Shown here: piece after piece, positions 1 to 9,312 of the stretch
Layout: the number at the start of each line of letters is the position of its first letter
How positions within the stretch are numbered: position 1 is the stretch's first letter
Source of the DNA: Azospirillum sp. TSA2s
GTDB lineage: Bacteria > Pseudomonadota > Alphaproteobacteria > Azospirillales > Azospirillaceae
Length of the DNA: 64,000 nt
Assembly: GCF_004923315.1 (NCBI RefSeq)
Contig: NZ_CP039650.1
Location: 248,001-312,000, forward strand
Direction: 5' to 3'
The notes under the pieces: generated by a model
What the model saw: only the letters and a program-made list of their open reading frames with translations
Told to the model about the DNA's origin: nothing
Databases searched by the model: none
Translations under genes and position numbers: made by a program

Positions 1-1036
1 TGGCACCGGCGACGGTGTTGACGCTCACTGCCGCCTCTTCCGCGGCCTGGGCGGCGGCGCTGCTGCGGCTGGTGGCTGTGCCGGTGCTGACAGTCAGCGA
101 CTGGGCGGTCTGGCGCATGGTACCGGCCGAGGCCGTCACCTGCCGCACCACCTCGCCGATGGACCGTTCGAAGCCGTCGGCCAGCCTGGACAGCAGGGCC
201 ACCCGCTCGGCCTCCGCCTTGACGTGCATCTCCTCCTGCTGGGCGCGCAGGCGGCGGTTTTCCAGCCCTCGTTCCTTGAACACGCCGACCGTCGTGGCGA
301 TCTGCCCGATCTCGTCCCGGCGGTCGGTGTCGGTGACCTCGACATCCAGGTCGTCATTGGCCAGCCGCCGCATCGCCGCGGTCAGCCGCGACAGCGGATG
401 AGTGATGGAGCGCGCAATCCACAACGACAGCAACAGCGCCGCGATGCCCAAACCACCGCCGAGCAATCCGGCCTGCAGTGCATGACGGCGGAACTCGGCC
501 TCGATGTCGTCGACATAGACACCGGTGGCGACGATCCACTTCCAGCCCGGCGTCATCTGCGAATAGGCAATCTTCGGGCTTGGCTGAGCCCCCGTCACCT
601 TCGGCCAGGAATAGGAGACGTACCCGCCACCCTTGCGCCCCTCTTCCACCAGAAGCTGCGCAAATGGGACGCCATTCGGGTCCTTGGAGTCGCCGAGATT
701 TCGCCCTTCGATTTGCGGCTGTCCACCGTGGACTTCAACCAAGCCATCGGCATCTGTGGCGAACAGATATTCGTTCCCGGCGTAACGCATCGAACGTATG
801 GCATTGCGGGCCGCGGTACGGGCCGCGTCCAAGGGCATCTCACCCTTTGCAGCACGGGTTTCAAAATCTTTGACGACACCGATGGCAGCCTCGACGATCG
901 AACGAACCTTTGCCTCGCTGGCCTCCTGTTGAGTGGTGTGAAGAGAAGAGAGAAGGATGGCGGCCACACCTATGATTGCGCAGAGCATAACTGCGGAAAT
1001 GGTGAGGAATTTTTTTCCTATGCTGACGTTCTGCAT
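1..1036 (-). CDS. Methyl-accepting chemotaxis protein with single Cache sensor (5' part, cut by window edge)
   Basis: Transmembrane chemoreceptor that would bind a small ligand in the periplasm and signal to CheA. The frame reads from ATG at 1036 to the left edge without a stop (345 codons). An N-terminal membrane helix (residues 8-29) is followed by an sCache_2-type sensor with the block GNEYLFATDADG and, near its end, GWKWIVATGVYVDD. A second membrane helix near residue 190-212 leads into a HAMP domain (SITHPLSRLTAAM). The methyl-accepting domain has only just begun when the window ends. GGAGG lies about nine bases before the start. Family assignment is firm; the ligand is unknown. Confidence 0.9.
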   Translation of the reverse strand, partial: MQNVSIGKKFLTISAVMLCAIIGVAAILLSSLHTTQQEASEAKVRSIVEAAIGVVKDFETRAAKGEMPLDAARTAARNAIRSMRYAGNEYLFATDADGLVEVHGGQPQIEGRNLGDSKDPNGVPFAQLLVEEGRKGGGYVSYSWPKVTGAQPSPKIAYSQMTPGWKWIVATGVYVDDIEAEFRRHALQAGLLGGGLGIAALLLSLWIARSITHPLSRLTAAMRRLANDDLDVEVTDTDRRDEIGQIATTVGVFKERGLENRRLRAQQEEMHVKAEAERVALLSRLADGFERSIGEVVRQVTASAGTMRQTAQSLTVSTGTATSRSSAAAQAAEEAAVSVNTVAGA

Positions 1037-1216
1037 TCACACGACCTCCCGGATAGAATATTAGAATTCTATGGATTCGGTCGGTCAGTGTCAAAACGGA
1101 ATAGTGAAGACACAATTGAACGTCAAATGCGTCAGAAGATTACAGGCCGCTAAGAGATTGATAGCAAATCATCACAATTGATCGGAAAGACTCCAAAAAC
1201 AGATCCCAAGCCTAGG

Positions 1217-1822
1217 TCAACCCGCATAGGCGCGCACCCGATCATACAACTTTGACAACCGGACATCGCAGATCTCTAGCTCTTTCAAGTGATCAACTGT
1301 GTTGGCCAAGTAATCGATGTTGGGCCCGCGCTGGCCGCAGCAGCCGGCGATGCGACAAACGACCGCAGCCTCGTCCAGGCCTCGGCAGTATTGCGGGTGG
1401 TTGCGGTCGACGACGAAGCAGCAGGCGCTGACCGACTCCAGCCCTTCCGCCGAGCGGCCGTCACGCAGGCGGACGCGCAGCAGCCTCGGCCGGTAGACCC
1501 GGCTGTCCATCTCGCGCTCCCACAGATAGTCGAGGGTCGAGGGCACCTCCGCCGCGGCCACCCGGAAGACGATGCCCCGGCAGGAGCCGCCGCGGTCCAG
1601 CCCCAGCACCAGCCCCGGCCGCTCCGGCGTTCCGCGATAGCGATAGGAGGCGACGCAGAAGCTGCGGTGGTATCCCGCCAGGGTCGCCGCATGCCGCTCC
1701 GCAAACAGGAAGCCGGGGTTCCACATCAGCGAGCCATAGCCGAACACCCACAGGTCGGCGCCGGGTTCGACGGCGATGTCGCCGGTCCAGGCGGGAGTCG
1801 GAATCGGTGAATCGGGAGCCAT
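1217..1822 (-). CDS. chaC: ChaC-like gamma-glutamylcyclotransferase
   Basis: Probable cytosolic glutathione-specific gamma-glutamylcyclotransferase, releasing 5-oxoproline from gamma-glutamyl peptides. The 201-residue protein has the family signature VFGYGSLMW at residues 26-34, followed by RGTPERPGLVLGL and the WEREM stretch that carries the conserved glutamate. I chose the ATG at 1822; the frame is open further upstream, but that part overlaps the divergent gene's promoter and lacks family similarity. It is divergent from the DUF2125 gene, with about 110 bases between the two starts. Confidence 0.85.
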   Translation of the reverse strand: MAPDSPIPTPAWTGDIAVEPGADLWVFGYGSLMWNPGFLFAERHAATLAGYHRSFCVASYRYRGTPERPGLVLGLDRGGSCRGIVFRVAAAEVPSTLDYLWEREMDSRVYRPRLLRVRLRDGRSAEGLESVSACCFVVDRNHPQYCRGLDEAAVVCRIAGCCGQRGPNIDYLANTVDHLKELEICDVRLSKLYDRVRAYAG

Positions 1823-1934
1823 GGCAGATCGCAGAAGGATAGATCGCTTGGGACTGGTTGGAACCGAATCGACGGCCACCGAGCCTAGCATGCGGGTTCC
1901 GGGGTCGCTATAACGGTACGGAGATGGAACGGAC

Positions 1935-2999
1935 ATGCCACCGATGCGACCCAACGCCACCTCTTCCGTCCCGCGCCGCCTGCTGACCGGGCGCCGGATC
2001 GCGACCATCCTGGTTCTGATGGTCCTGCTGCTACCTGCCCTTCTTTATTCATTGTGGTGGTGGCAGGCGGCCCGTTCCGTTCGGGAAGGGCTGGAGACCT
2101 GGGTCGCGGACCAGCGTACCAACGGCGCGGTGGTCGAACATGGCGGGCTGACCGTCGGCGGCTTTCCCTTCACCCTGCGGGCCGAGTTGGAAAAGCTCCA
2201 TCTGGCGACCCGTGGCGCCGACTGGCAGGGAGCGGGCCTGGTGGCGGAAGCGGCCCCTTGGAATCCGACACGCATCGCCCTGACCTTTCCCGGCGAGCAG
2301 CGCCTCTCCATCGTCCAGCCCGGTCAGCCGCCCGTCGACATCCTGGCACCGCAGGGCGGCAGCGGCGACGTGACGATGCGGATGTCGGGCACGCTGGAGC
2401 GGCTCGCCCTGCACTTCACCGGTCTGACCGCGCGGGTCGCCGGACAGCCGGTGCCGGTCGCCGCGTTCGACGTCAGCGCCACCCAGCCGGACCAGCCGCC
2501 GGCCGAACGCGGCACCGCCGGCCTGACCGTGACGCTGTCCGCCGACGGGCTGACCCTGCCCGACGGCATGCCGCCGACGCTGGGCCGCGAGGTGAAACGG
2601 ACGGAACTGACCCTGCGCGTCATGGGCATACCGCCACGACCGGAACCGGCGAGCCTGTCGGCCTGGAGCCGCGACGGCGGCACGGTGGAACTGGACCGGC
2701 TGGCGCTGGATTGGGGACCGCTGGGAGCGGTGCTGTCCGGCACGCTGGCGCTGGATGCCCAGTTGCAGCCGCAGGCGGCGCTGACCGCGGAGATCCGCGG
2801 CGCGCCGGCCATCCTGGACGCGGTGAAGCCGATGATGCGCCCGAACGAGGCCGCCATCGCCAAAACCGTGCTGGCCATGCTGGCGCGTCCGACCGGCCCG
2901 AACGGCGAACCGGTGGTCACCGCCCCGGTGACGGTGCAGGACCGCGCCCTGTATGTCGGGCCGCTGCGCGTCGCAGCCTTGCCCAAGCTGGTCTGGTGA
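1935..2999 (+). CDS. DUF2125 domain protein, membrane anchored
   Basis: Predicted 354-residue envelope protein of unknown function. A basic N-terminus is followed by one hydrophobic helix at about residues 22-42, and the rest looks periplasmic. The block EHGGLTVGGFPFTLRAELEK after the anchor is typical of DUF2125 proteins, which occur widely in alphaproteobacteria. GGAG lies about ten bases before the ATG, and a second in-frame ATG three codons later is possible. It stands alone, divergent from chaC. No enzyme motif is visible. Confidence 0.75.
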   Translation: MPPMRPNATSSVPRRLLTGRRIATILVLMVLLLPALLYSLWWWQAARSVREGLETWVADQRTNGAVVEHGGLTVGGFPFTLRAELEKLHLATRGADWQGAGLVAEAAPWNPTRIALTFPGEQRLSIVQPGQPPVDILAPQGGSGDVTMRMSGTLERLALHFTGLTARVAGQPVPVAAFDVSATQPDQPPAERGTAGLTVTLSADGLTLPDGMPPTLGREVKRTELTLRVMGIPPRPEPASLSAWSRDGGTVELDRLALDWGPLGAVLSGTLALDAQLQPQAALTAEIRGAPAILDAVKPMMRPNEAAIAKTVLAMLARPTGPNGEPVVTAPVTVQDRALYVGPLRVAALPKLVW

Positions 3000-3148
3000 C
3001 AAGTATCGGGCGGTGCCGTCGATAAACGGCGGAAATGCAACAGGTGCCGACGGGCATGACGCTTCCATGACTCCGCCCCCTTGTTTCACACGGCGCGTCA
3101 GGTCAAATTGACGCAGTCCCTGTCGCGGCTGCCATGGTGCGTCGGTCG

Positions 3149-3916
3149 ATGTGTCGGTTTCTTGCCTATTGCGGCGAACCCGTGTTCCTGGAAACGCTGG
3201 TCTGCACGCCCTGTCATTCCCTGATCGAACAGTCGATGCACGCCGCGGAGGCGAAGACCGAAACCAACGGTGACGGTTTCGGCGTCGGCTGGTACAGCGA
3301 GCGGACCGAGCCCGGCCGCTATTGCGAGATCCGCCCGGCCTGGTCGGACGAGAACCTGCAATCGATCTGCAGCCATGTCCGCTCCCACCTGTTCTTCGCC
3401 CATGTGCGGGCGGCCACCGGCACCGCGGTCAGCCGGGCCAACTGCCATCCCTTCAAGGCCGGGCGTTTCCTGTTCATGCACAACGGGCAGATCGGCGACT
3501 GGCCCCGCCTGCGCCGCCGGGTGGAGGCGATGATCCCGGACGAGCTGTACAGCTCCCGCACCGGCACCACCGACAGCGAGGCGATCTTCCTCGCCGCGAT
3601 CGGCCAGGGGCTGGAGCAGGATTCGGTCGGCGCCTTCCAGCGCGTGCTGCATGCCATCCGCGACGAGATGCAGGCGCTGGATATCACCGCACCGCTTCGC
3701 TTCACCGCGACCTGGACCGACGGCGAGCGGGTGTGGGCGGTGCGCTGGGCATCCGACGACAAGCCGCCCAGCCTGTACTGGCGCCGGGGCGAGAACGGCC
3801 TGATCGTGGTGTCGGAACCGGTCGACGCCCAGCGCGACCAGTGGCGGCAAGTGCCCCCCAGCGGCGGACTGGTGGCGCGCATCGGTGCCGCGCCGGAGAT
3901 GTTCACGTTTCATTGA
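3149..3916 (+). CDS. Class II glutamine amidotransferase (YafJ/EgtC-like)
   Basis: Ntn-hydrolase-fold glutamine amidotransferase of 255 residues. The start at 3149 places the catalytic cysteine at position 2 (MCRFLAYCGE), where it becomes the N-terminal nucleophile after Met removal; an upstream GTG in frame would bury it. Further signatures are NGDGFGVGWY, FFAHVRAATG, NCHPF and FMHNGQIGDW, followed by TDSEAIF. It resembles YafJ and EgtC. No ergothioneine genes lie nearby, so the substrate is unknown. Confidence 0.85.
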   Translation: MCRFLAYCGEPVFLETLVCTPCHSLIEQSMHAAEAKTETNGDGFGVGWYSERTEPGRYCEIRPAWSDENLQSICSHVRSHLFFAHVRAATGTAVSRANCHPFKAGRFLFMHNGQIGDWPRLRRRVEAMIPDELYSSRTGTTDSEAIFLAAIGQGLEQDSVGAFQRVLHAIRDEMQALDITAPLRFTATWTDGERVWAVRWASDDKPPSLYWRRGENGLIVVSEPVDAQRDQWRQVPPSGGLVARIGAAPEMFTFH

Positions 3917-3927
3917 GCGAGGGGCCA

Positions 3928-5154
3928 TCACCCCTCCAGCAACCGCTCCTTCGGCAGCAGGATGGTCACCGCCGTCCCACGCTCCGGTGCGCTGTCGATC
4001 TCAACGCCGCCGCCATGCAATTCGGCGAAGCGGCGCACGATGGGCAACCCCAACCCGACCCCCTCATGCTGGCGGACCAGCGAGCGTTCGGCCTGGGTGA
4101 AGGGGTTGAAGATGCGCCCCATCAACTCGGTCGGAATTCCCGGCCCGTTGTCGCGCACGGTCAGCCCGACGAAGTTGCCGCGGTCCTCCACCGCCACGGC
4201 GACATGGCCGCCGGTGGGCGTGAACTTGACCGCGTTGTCCAGCAGGTTCAGCACCATCTCGCGCAGCCGGCGGCGGTCGATGCGCATACGGAAGGCGGGA
4301 CAGGGATGGACGGCCACCGTCAGCCGCTTGCCCGCCGCCTTCGGCGCCAGCATGTCGGCGCAGCCGGTCAGCAGTTGGGGGATGTTGACGTCGCTTTCCT
4401 GGATCTCGATGGAGCCGGTGGAGCCGCGCGTATAGTCCAGGATGTTGTTGACCATGGTCAGCAGCGACCGGCCGCTTTCCTCGATCAGCTTCACATATTC
4501 CAAGTAATCGGGATGGCCCAGTTTGCCCATTCCCTCCCCGGCCAGCACGTCGGCGAAGCCGATGATGGAGTTCAGCGGCGTGCGCAGTTCGTGGCTCATC
4601 ACCGCAAGGAAGTCCAGCTTGGCGCGGTCGGCCTTGCGCGCCGCCTCCAGCGCATCCGACAGCTCGGCGGTGCGCTCCGACACACGGTGTTCAAGCTCGC
4701 GGTTCTGTTCGGCGGCGCGGCGGTAGAGCTTGCGGATCTCCACCATGTTGCGGACGCGGTGCAGAAGCTCCCAGGCGATGAAGGGCTTGGTCAGGAAGTC
4801 GTTGGCGCCCAGTTCCAGCGATTTGCGCCGGGTCTCCTGGTCGGTCTGGGCGGTCAGCACCAGGATCGGCACGTAATCGTCGCCGAAGATCGGCTTCAGC
4901 CGCTCCATCAGGTCGAAGCCGCTCATGTGCGGCATGCGGATGTCGATCAGCAACAGGTCGAACGGCTCCGCCGCGCAGAGGTCCGGCACCTTGCGCGGGT
5001 CGGTCTCGCCGCGCACACGGCGATAACCGTCATGGCTCAGGATTTCCCGCAACAGGTCGACGTTGGACGGATTGTCGTCCACGATCAGGATGCTCGCGTC
5101 CTTGACCTGCTGGGCGAGCGCCGGGTCGATCTGGCTCCTGTTCATCGGGAGCAT
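3928..5154 (-). CDS. Receiver-histidine kinase (hybrid response regulator/kinase)
   Basis: Cytoplasmic two-component protein of 408 residues. An N-terminal receiver has the acidic pair at 26-27, phospho-acceptor D71 in LLIDIRMP and the switch lysine in LTKPF. A coiled-coil linker (about 140-178) leads to a HisKA dimerisation domain with H188 in MSHELRTPLNS, then an HATPase domain with LLDNAVKFT, DNGPGIP and GVGLGLPIV. No membrane helix is present, so it probably takes input from another kinase through the receiver. The start is uncertain: ATG at 5154 or 5145, with a TTG at 5181 also in frame. It converges on the amidotransferase gene. Confidence 0.9.
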   Translation of the reverse strand: MLPMNRSQIDPALAQQVKDASILIVDDNPSNVDLLREILSHDGYRRVRGETDPRKVPDLCAAEPFDLLLIDIRMPHMSGFDLMERLKPIFGDDYVPILVLTAQTDQETRRKSLELGANDFLTKPFIAWELLHRVRNMVEIRKLYRRAAEQNRELEHRVSERTAELSDALEAARKADRAKLDFLAVMSHELRTPLNSIIGFADVLAGEGMGKLGHPDYLEYVKLIEESGRSLLTMVNNILDYTRGSTGSIEIQESDVNIPQLLTGCADMLAPKAAGKRLTVAVHPCPAFRMRIDRRRLREMVLNLLDNAVKFTPTGGHVAVAVEDRGNFVGLTVRDNGPGIPTELMGRIFNPFTQAERSLVRQHEGVGLGLPIVRRFAELHGGGVEIDSAPERGTAVTILLPKERLLEG

Positions 5155-5266
5155 GCACCTTTGAACCGTCCGCGTGGGCAATTAGATTTGCCTCTGAACG
5201 GATCGAATGCAATCCAAAATGAGCAGCCGGGCGAAATGAACGACCGGATACCCGGTCCGGTGGCGC

Positions 5267-5716
5267 TCAGGCCCGCTTTTCCCAGCCGCCGCGGTCGGTC
5301 TGCTGCCAATAGGTCAGGCTGTGGCCGGCCGCCTTGCAGGCCTTCCAGCGCTGGCGGGCGGCCAGCACCGCCTCGTCGTCGTTGCCGTCGAACAGGTCAC
5401 AGACAAGCTCGAAGCCGTCCATCCGATCGCTGACGCAGCCGTCCACCGTGACCAGCACGGTGGCGCCGTTGGGGTTCTCGTCGGCATCGGTCAGCCAAAC
5501 CGGCTGCTTGTCGGCGAAGCCGTCGCGCGCCGCCCCGTGCGGCAGGAAGGAGCCGGGATCGTAGGTCCACAGATGCTGGTTCAGCATGTCCACCCGCTCT
5601 GCCGAGCCGGCCAGCACGACGGCGCGCCAGTTCCGCTCAAGAACCTTCTCCAGGATCTTGGGCAGCGCCTGCTCCATCGTGCGCCGTTGCAGGTGGTAGA
5701 AGCGGACTTCGGTCAT
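5267..5716 (-). CDS. holC: DNA polymerase III chi subunit
   Basis: Clamp-loader accessory subunit that links the replicase to SSB. The 149-residue protein starts MTEVRFYHLQ and contains WTYDPGSFLPHG, the segment typical of chi (chi normally carries a T-x-x-x-SFLPHG block). AAGGAG precedes the ATG at 5716 and decides the start; a further in-frame start five codons upstream lacks such a site. It follows pepA on the same strand with a 24-base gap, an operon order common in proteobacteria. Confidence 0.9.
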   Translation of the reverse strand: MTEVRFYHLQRRTMEQALPKILEKVLERNWRAVVLAGSAERVDMLNQHLWTYDPGSFLPHGAARDGFADKQPVWLTDADENPNGATVLVTVDGCVSDRMDGFELVCDLFDGNDDEAVLAARQRWKACKAAGHSLTYWQQTDRGGWEKRA

Positions 5717-5740
5717 GGCTCCTTCACACAACTCAAGTCA

Positions 5741-7249
5741 TCAGCCTTCGTGGTATTCCGCCACGAAGCGGTCGAGCAGGCGCACGCCGAAGGCGGAGGC
5801 GCCCTTCGGAACCGTGGGTCCGTCCTTCTTCGCCCAGGCGACACCGGCGATGTCGATGTGCGCCCAGGGCAGGTCGTTGACGAAGCGCTTCAGGAACTGC
5901 GCGCCGACGATGCTGCCGGCGCCGCCGCCCGACCCGGTGTTCTTCATGTCGGCGGCCGGCGAGTCGATTTCCTTGTCATAGCCGTCGCCCAGCGGCATGC
6001 GCCACACCGGCTGGCCCACCTTCAGGCCAGCGGCCGTCAGGTTCATGGCAAGGTCGTCGTCGTTGGCGAACAGGCCGGCATGCTCGTGGCCCAACGCGAC
6101 GATGACGGCGCCGGTCAGGGTGGCGAGATCGATCATCAGCTTGGGCTTGTAGACGTCCTGCGCGTACCACAGGCAATCGGCCAACACCAGACGGCCTTCG
6201 GCGTCGGTGTTGATGACCTCGATGGTCTGGCCGGACAGCGAGGTGACGATGTCGCCCGGACGCTGCGCCGTGCCCGACGGCATGTTCTCCACCAGACCGA
6301 CGATGCCGACGGCGTTGACCTTCGCCTTGCGGGCGGCCAGCGCGTACATGGTGCCGATCACGGTGGCGGAGCCGCCCATGTCCCACTTCATGTCTTCCAT
6401 GCCGGCCGCACCCTTGATCGAGATGCCGCCGCTGTCGAAGGTCACGCCCTTGCCGATGAAGGCGACCGGGCGCTTGTCGGCGGCATCCGGGTTGCCGTTC
6501 CAGCGCATCACGACCACGCGCGGCTCGAAGGCGCTGCCCTGGGCGACGCCGAGCAGGGCGCCCATGCCGATCTTCCTCAGCTTCTTCTGGTCGAGGATCT
6601 CGACCTCGACGCCGAACTGCTCCAGCTCCTTCGTCTTCTCGGCGAGGCTTTCCGGATAGATGACGTTGGCCGGTTCGGACACCAGATCGCGGGTGAAGCG
6701 GATGGCGTCGGCCAGCGTGTCCAGCTTCTTGAAGGCGGCCTTGGCGGCGCCGTCATCCTCGACCAGCAGCGTCACCTTGCGCAGGCTGGGCTTCGGCTCC
6801 TTCTTGTCGGACTTGCGGTCGTTGGTCCGGTACTTGTCGAACTTGTAGCTGCGCAGCTGCGCGCCGAAGGCGATCTCGGCCGCGGCGGCAGCCGGGGAAA
6901 GCTTGGCCCCCTCCGGCAGTTCGACCAGCAGCGCCGCCTCGTCGGCGGCCTTGTCGAGCTGGACGGCGATGGCACCGCCGGCAGCCTGGAGGACCAGATC
7001 GGTCAGGTCGGCGCCCTTGCCGATGCCGACCAGCAGAATGCGGTCAAGCTCGGTCCCGGCCGGGGCGAGCAGCGTCAGCGTCTCGTCCTTCTTGCCGGTG
7101 AAGCGGGCGGCGGCCATGGCGCGGGCCAGCGCCCCGCCGGTCTTCTGATCCAGCTCGCGCCCGATCAGGCCGAGGCTACGGTCGGCGGCGACGGTCACGG
7201 CGAGCACGCCGGAGGACGGCAGGGACGGCTTGGCGAAGGAGAACTTCAT
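5741..7249 (-). CDS. pepA: Leucyl aminopeptidase (M17)
   Basis: Cytosolic hexameric dizinc aminopeptidase of 502 residues that removes N-terminal amino acids from peptides. The N-terminal macrodomain-like part is followed by the catalytic domain with GKGVTFDSGGISIK (metal and lysine ligands), WDMGGSA and the M17 signature NTDAEGRL. AGAGGA lies about seven bases before the ATG. It heads a pepA-holC operon. Upstream, towards rsmB, lies a paired-hairpin repeat element. Confidence 0.95.
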   Translation of the reverse strand: MKFSFAKPSLPSSGVLAVTVAADRSLGLIGRELDQKTGGALARAMAAARFTGKKDETLTLLAPAGTELDRILLVGIGKGADLTDLVLQAAGGAIAVQLDKAADEAALLVELPEGAKLSPAAAAAEIAFGAQLRSYKFDKYRTNDRKSDKKEPKPSLRKVTLLVEDDGAAKAAFKKLDTLADAIRFTRDLVSEPANVIYPESLAEKTKELEQFGVEVEILDQKKLRKIGMGALLGVAQGSAFEPRVVVMRWNGNPDAADKRPVAFIGKGVTFDSGGISIKGAAGMEDMKWDMGGSATVIGTMYALAARKAKVNAVGIVGLVENMPSGTAQRPGDIVTSLSGQTIEVINTDAEGRLVLADCLWYAQDVYKPKLMIDLATLTGAVIVALGHEHAGLFANDDDLAMNLTAAGLKVGQPVWRMPLGDGYDKEIDSPAADMKNTGSGGGAGSIVGAQFLKRFVNDLPWAHIDIAGVAWAKKDGPTVPKGASAFGVRLLDRFVAEYHEG

Positions 7250-7380
7250 CTGGTCCTCTTGAGGGGGATTGGGCGAATGCGCCCGGATGGCATCGGCGGC
7301 GGAAAGCCTACCCCACCGATAAGGAGCGCGCCACCCCGGCTGTCAAGGGTGGGGTTCTTCGGCTTTCGTGCGAAGTCAGA

Positions 7381-7484
7381 CCCCCACCTAACCTCCCCCG
7401 CTGGGCGGGGGAGGGACTGCCGCCACTCTCCCGCATAAGCACTTGCCCCCTCCCCCGCCCAGCGGGGGAGGGTTGGGGTGGGGG
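7381..7484. repeat. Paired-hairpin intergenic repeat, copy 1
   Basis: Two perfect hairpins face each other: CCTCCCCCGC-TGG-GCGGGGGAGG and CCTCCCCCGC-CCA-GCGGGGGAGG, one being the reverse complement of the other. Outer arms CCCCCACCTAACC and GGTTGGGGTGGGGG make the whole unit roughly palindromic. The first 44 bases are identical to copy 2 at 11844. It resembles a REP/BIME element. It lies between the end of rsmB and the start of pepA, so it could limit read-through or stabilise the 3' end of the rsmB transcript. Confidence 0.85.
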
Positions 7485-7501
7485 CATTCAGCAGGCGCTA
7501 C

Positions 7502-8899
7502 TCACGCATCGATCGCCTTGCCCAGTTCGACAGGATCGACCTCGCCCTGCTCCATCCCGACATCGGACACGCTTTCCTCCGACACCGTCTCCTCTACACG
7601 GCGTTCCAGCACGGCGGCGAAGAAGCCGTCGGTGTCGTGGCGGGCCGGAGTCAGGCGCAGGTACGGACCCTCGACCGGCGGAGCGCCGGCCTCCTCCTCC
7701 GCCCACACCTCGGCGACGGGCTTCACGATGAAGTCGTGGTGGGTCTGCAGGAAGGCCTCGACCTGCGCCTCGTTCTCGTCATGCAGCATGGAGCAGGTGG
7801 CATAGATCAGCCGCCCGCCCGGCTTCACCAGACGCGCCGCGCTGTCCAGGATGTTGGCCTGCAGCGGCAGCAACTGTTCCAGCCCCGGCCCGAGCTGGCG
7901 CCAGCGGGCATCCGGGTTGCGGCGCCAGGTGCCGGTGCCGGAACAGGGGGCATCCACCAGCACGCGGTCGAACTTGCGCTTGTGGCGCTTCACCCACGGG
8001 TCACGCTCGCTGGTCAGCGGGTGGGCCTCGATGTTGTGCAGGCCGGCGCGGCGGAAGCGCTCGGCGGCGCGCTTCAGGCGCTTGTCCAGAACGTCGCAGG
8101 CCACGACGCGGCCCTTGTTCTTCATCAGCGCCGCGACGGCCAGCGTCTTGCCGCCGGCGCCGGCGCAGAAATCGACCACCTGATGGCCGGGCTTCGGCGC
8201 GACAGCCAGTGCGACCAGCTGCGAGCCCTCGTCCTGGATCTCGACCAGACCGTCCTTGAAGGCATCGACGCTGCCCAGCGGCGGCCGGCCCTTCACCCGC
8301 AGGCCCAGCGGCGACCAGCGCGTGGTCTCCGCCGTGATCTGCGCCTTGGCCAGCGCCTTGATGGCGCTCTGCTGGTTCGCCTTCAGCGGATTGATGCGCA
8401 GGTCGAGCGGCGCCGCCTCCAGCAGCTTTTCCATTTCCACCCCGAAGCGGTCGCCCAGCGAGGCGCGCATCGCCGCTTCCGCCCACTCCGGACATTCCAC
8501 CCGCACCGTCTCCGGCATGTCGGGATGGTCCATCGTGTGGCTTTCCAGCTTGCCGACCAGCGCCAGCTCGTCGTCGGTCAGGCGGGCCGGGGCGAACTTG
8601 CCACCGCTGAACATCTCCAGCACCACGCCGGCGTTGCGGTTCTCTTCCAACAGCAGATAGGCCAGGACGCGGGCGCGCGGGGTGGCGCGCTCATAGCCGC
8701 CGCGCTCGATCCACCAAGTGAGCCGGGCATGGCGGCGCAGGATCGCGTAGGCCATCTGGGCGACGGCGGTGCGGTCCTTCGACCCGATGTAGCGGCGATT
8801 GCGGAAATAGGCGCTCATCACCGCGTCGGCGGGGCGAGGGGTCTCGTCGATCTCGGTCAGCAGATCGATGACCGCCTGGAGGCGGGCGGCGGGTGTCAT
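7502..8899 (-). CDS. rsmB: RsmB/NOP-family rRNA (cytosine-C5) methyltransferase
   Basis: SAM-dependent RNA m5C methyltransferase of 465 residues. The N-terminal NusB-like helical part is followed by the Rossmann domain with VVDFCAGAGGKTLAVAA (SAM binding), DAPCSGTGTWRRNPD (motif IV cysteine) and YATCSMLHDENE (motif VI catalytic cysteine). AAGGGA sits about ten bases before the ATG. The target is probably 16S rRNA C967, but related paralogues modify other sites, so the exact nucleotide is inferred. Confidence 0.88.
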   Translation of the reverse strand: MTPAARLQAVIDLLTEIDETPRPADAVMSAYFRNRRYIGSKDRTAVAQMAYAILRRHARLTWWIERGGYERATPRARVLAYLLLEENRNAGVVLEMFSGGKFAPARLTDDELALVGKLESHTMDHPDMPETVRVECPEWAEAAMRASLGDRFGVEMEKLLEAAPLDLRINPLKANQQSAIKALAKAQITAETTRWSPLGLRVKGRPPLGSVDAFKDGLVEIQDEGSQLVALAVAPKPGHQVVDFCAGAGGKTLAVAALMKNKGRVVACDVLDKRLKRAAERFRRAGLHNIEAHPLTSERDPWVKRHKRKFDRVLVDAPCSGTGTWRRNPDARWRQLGPGLEQLLPLQANILDSAARLVKPGGRLIYATCSMLHDENEAQVEAFLQTHHDFIVKPVAEVWAEEEAGAPPVEGPYLRLTPARHDTDGFFAAVLERRVEETVSEESVSDVGMEQGEVDPVELGKAIDA

Positions 8900-9312
8900 G
8901 GCGTCTGGTCCCTTGGGGTGTCACATGGCGGCGAACAGGACCGGCCGCCCGCATGTTCCCCCGCATCGGATCGGGGACGGGATGCACAGTTGCGGACGGT
9001 CCTTCACGTATGGGCTGTCGATACCGCGTTTGCCGCGTCCTGTCACGCCTTGCCGCCGCGCGGCTGCCCCGCTTGCCGCCGGAAAGGCGCGGCTGGCGCC
9101 CACCCGTGACAACCGGCCGCGACCTACCCGAAAGTGCAGGTTGGGGATTGACGACTCGGGGTAACCACCGGCACAAACGATCGGGTGATGTGACCTTATC
9201 GTGACCGGACCGCCAGAGCGGCCGGACGATCCGGGTCTTCGAATGGACAGATCGATTGCTGGTGGCGGAGTGCGCGATGGCGGCTGCGGCTGGGGTGGCG
9301 TGTGCGCGTGAA
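8900..9312. other. Divergent intergenic region between rsmB and mltA
   Basis: About 410 bases with no convincing gene. It should contain promoters for rsmB on the minus strand and mltA on the plus strand. A TTGACG hexamer stands at 9148-9153 (plus strand), but I cannot pair it with a clear -10. Open frames crossing it have no recognisable product. Confidence 0.4.

Noticed and set aside
3322..5433. Very long open frame on the plus strand across the amidotransferase and kinase genes
   Set aside because: It is antisense to a clear kinase; the product is low-complexity Arg/His/Gln/Gly with no domain. High GC suppresses stops.
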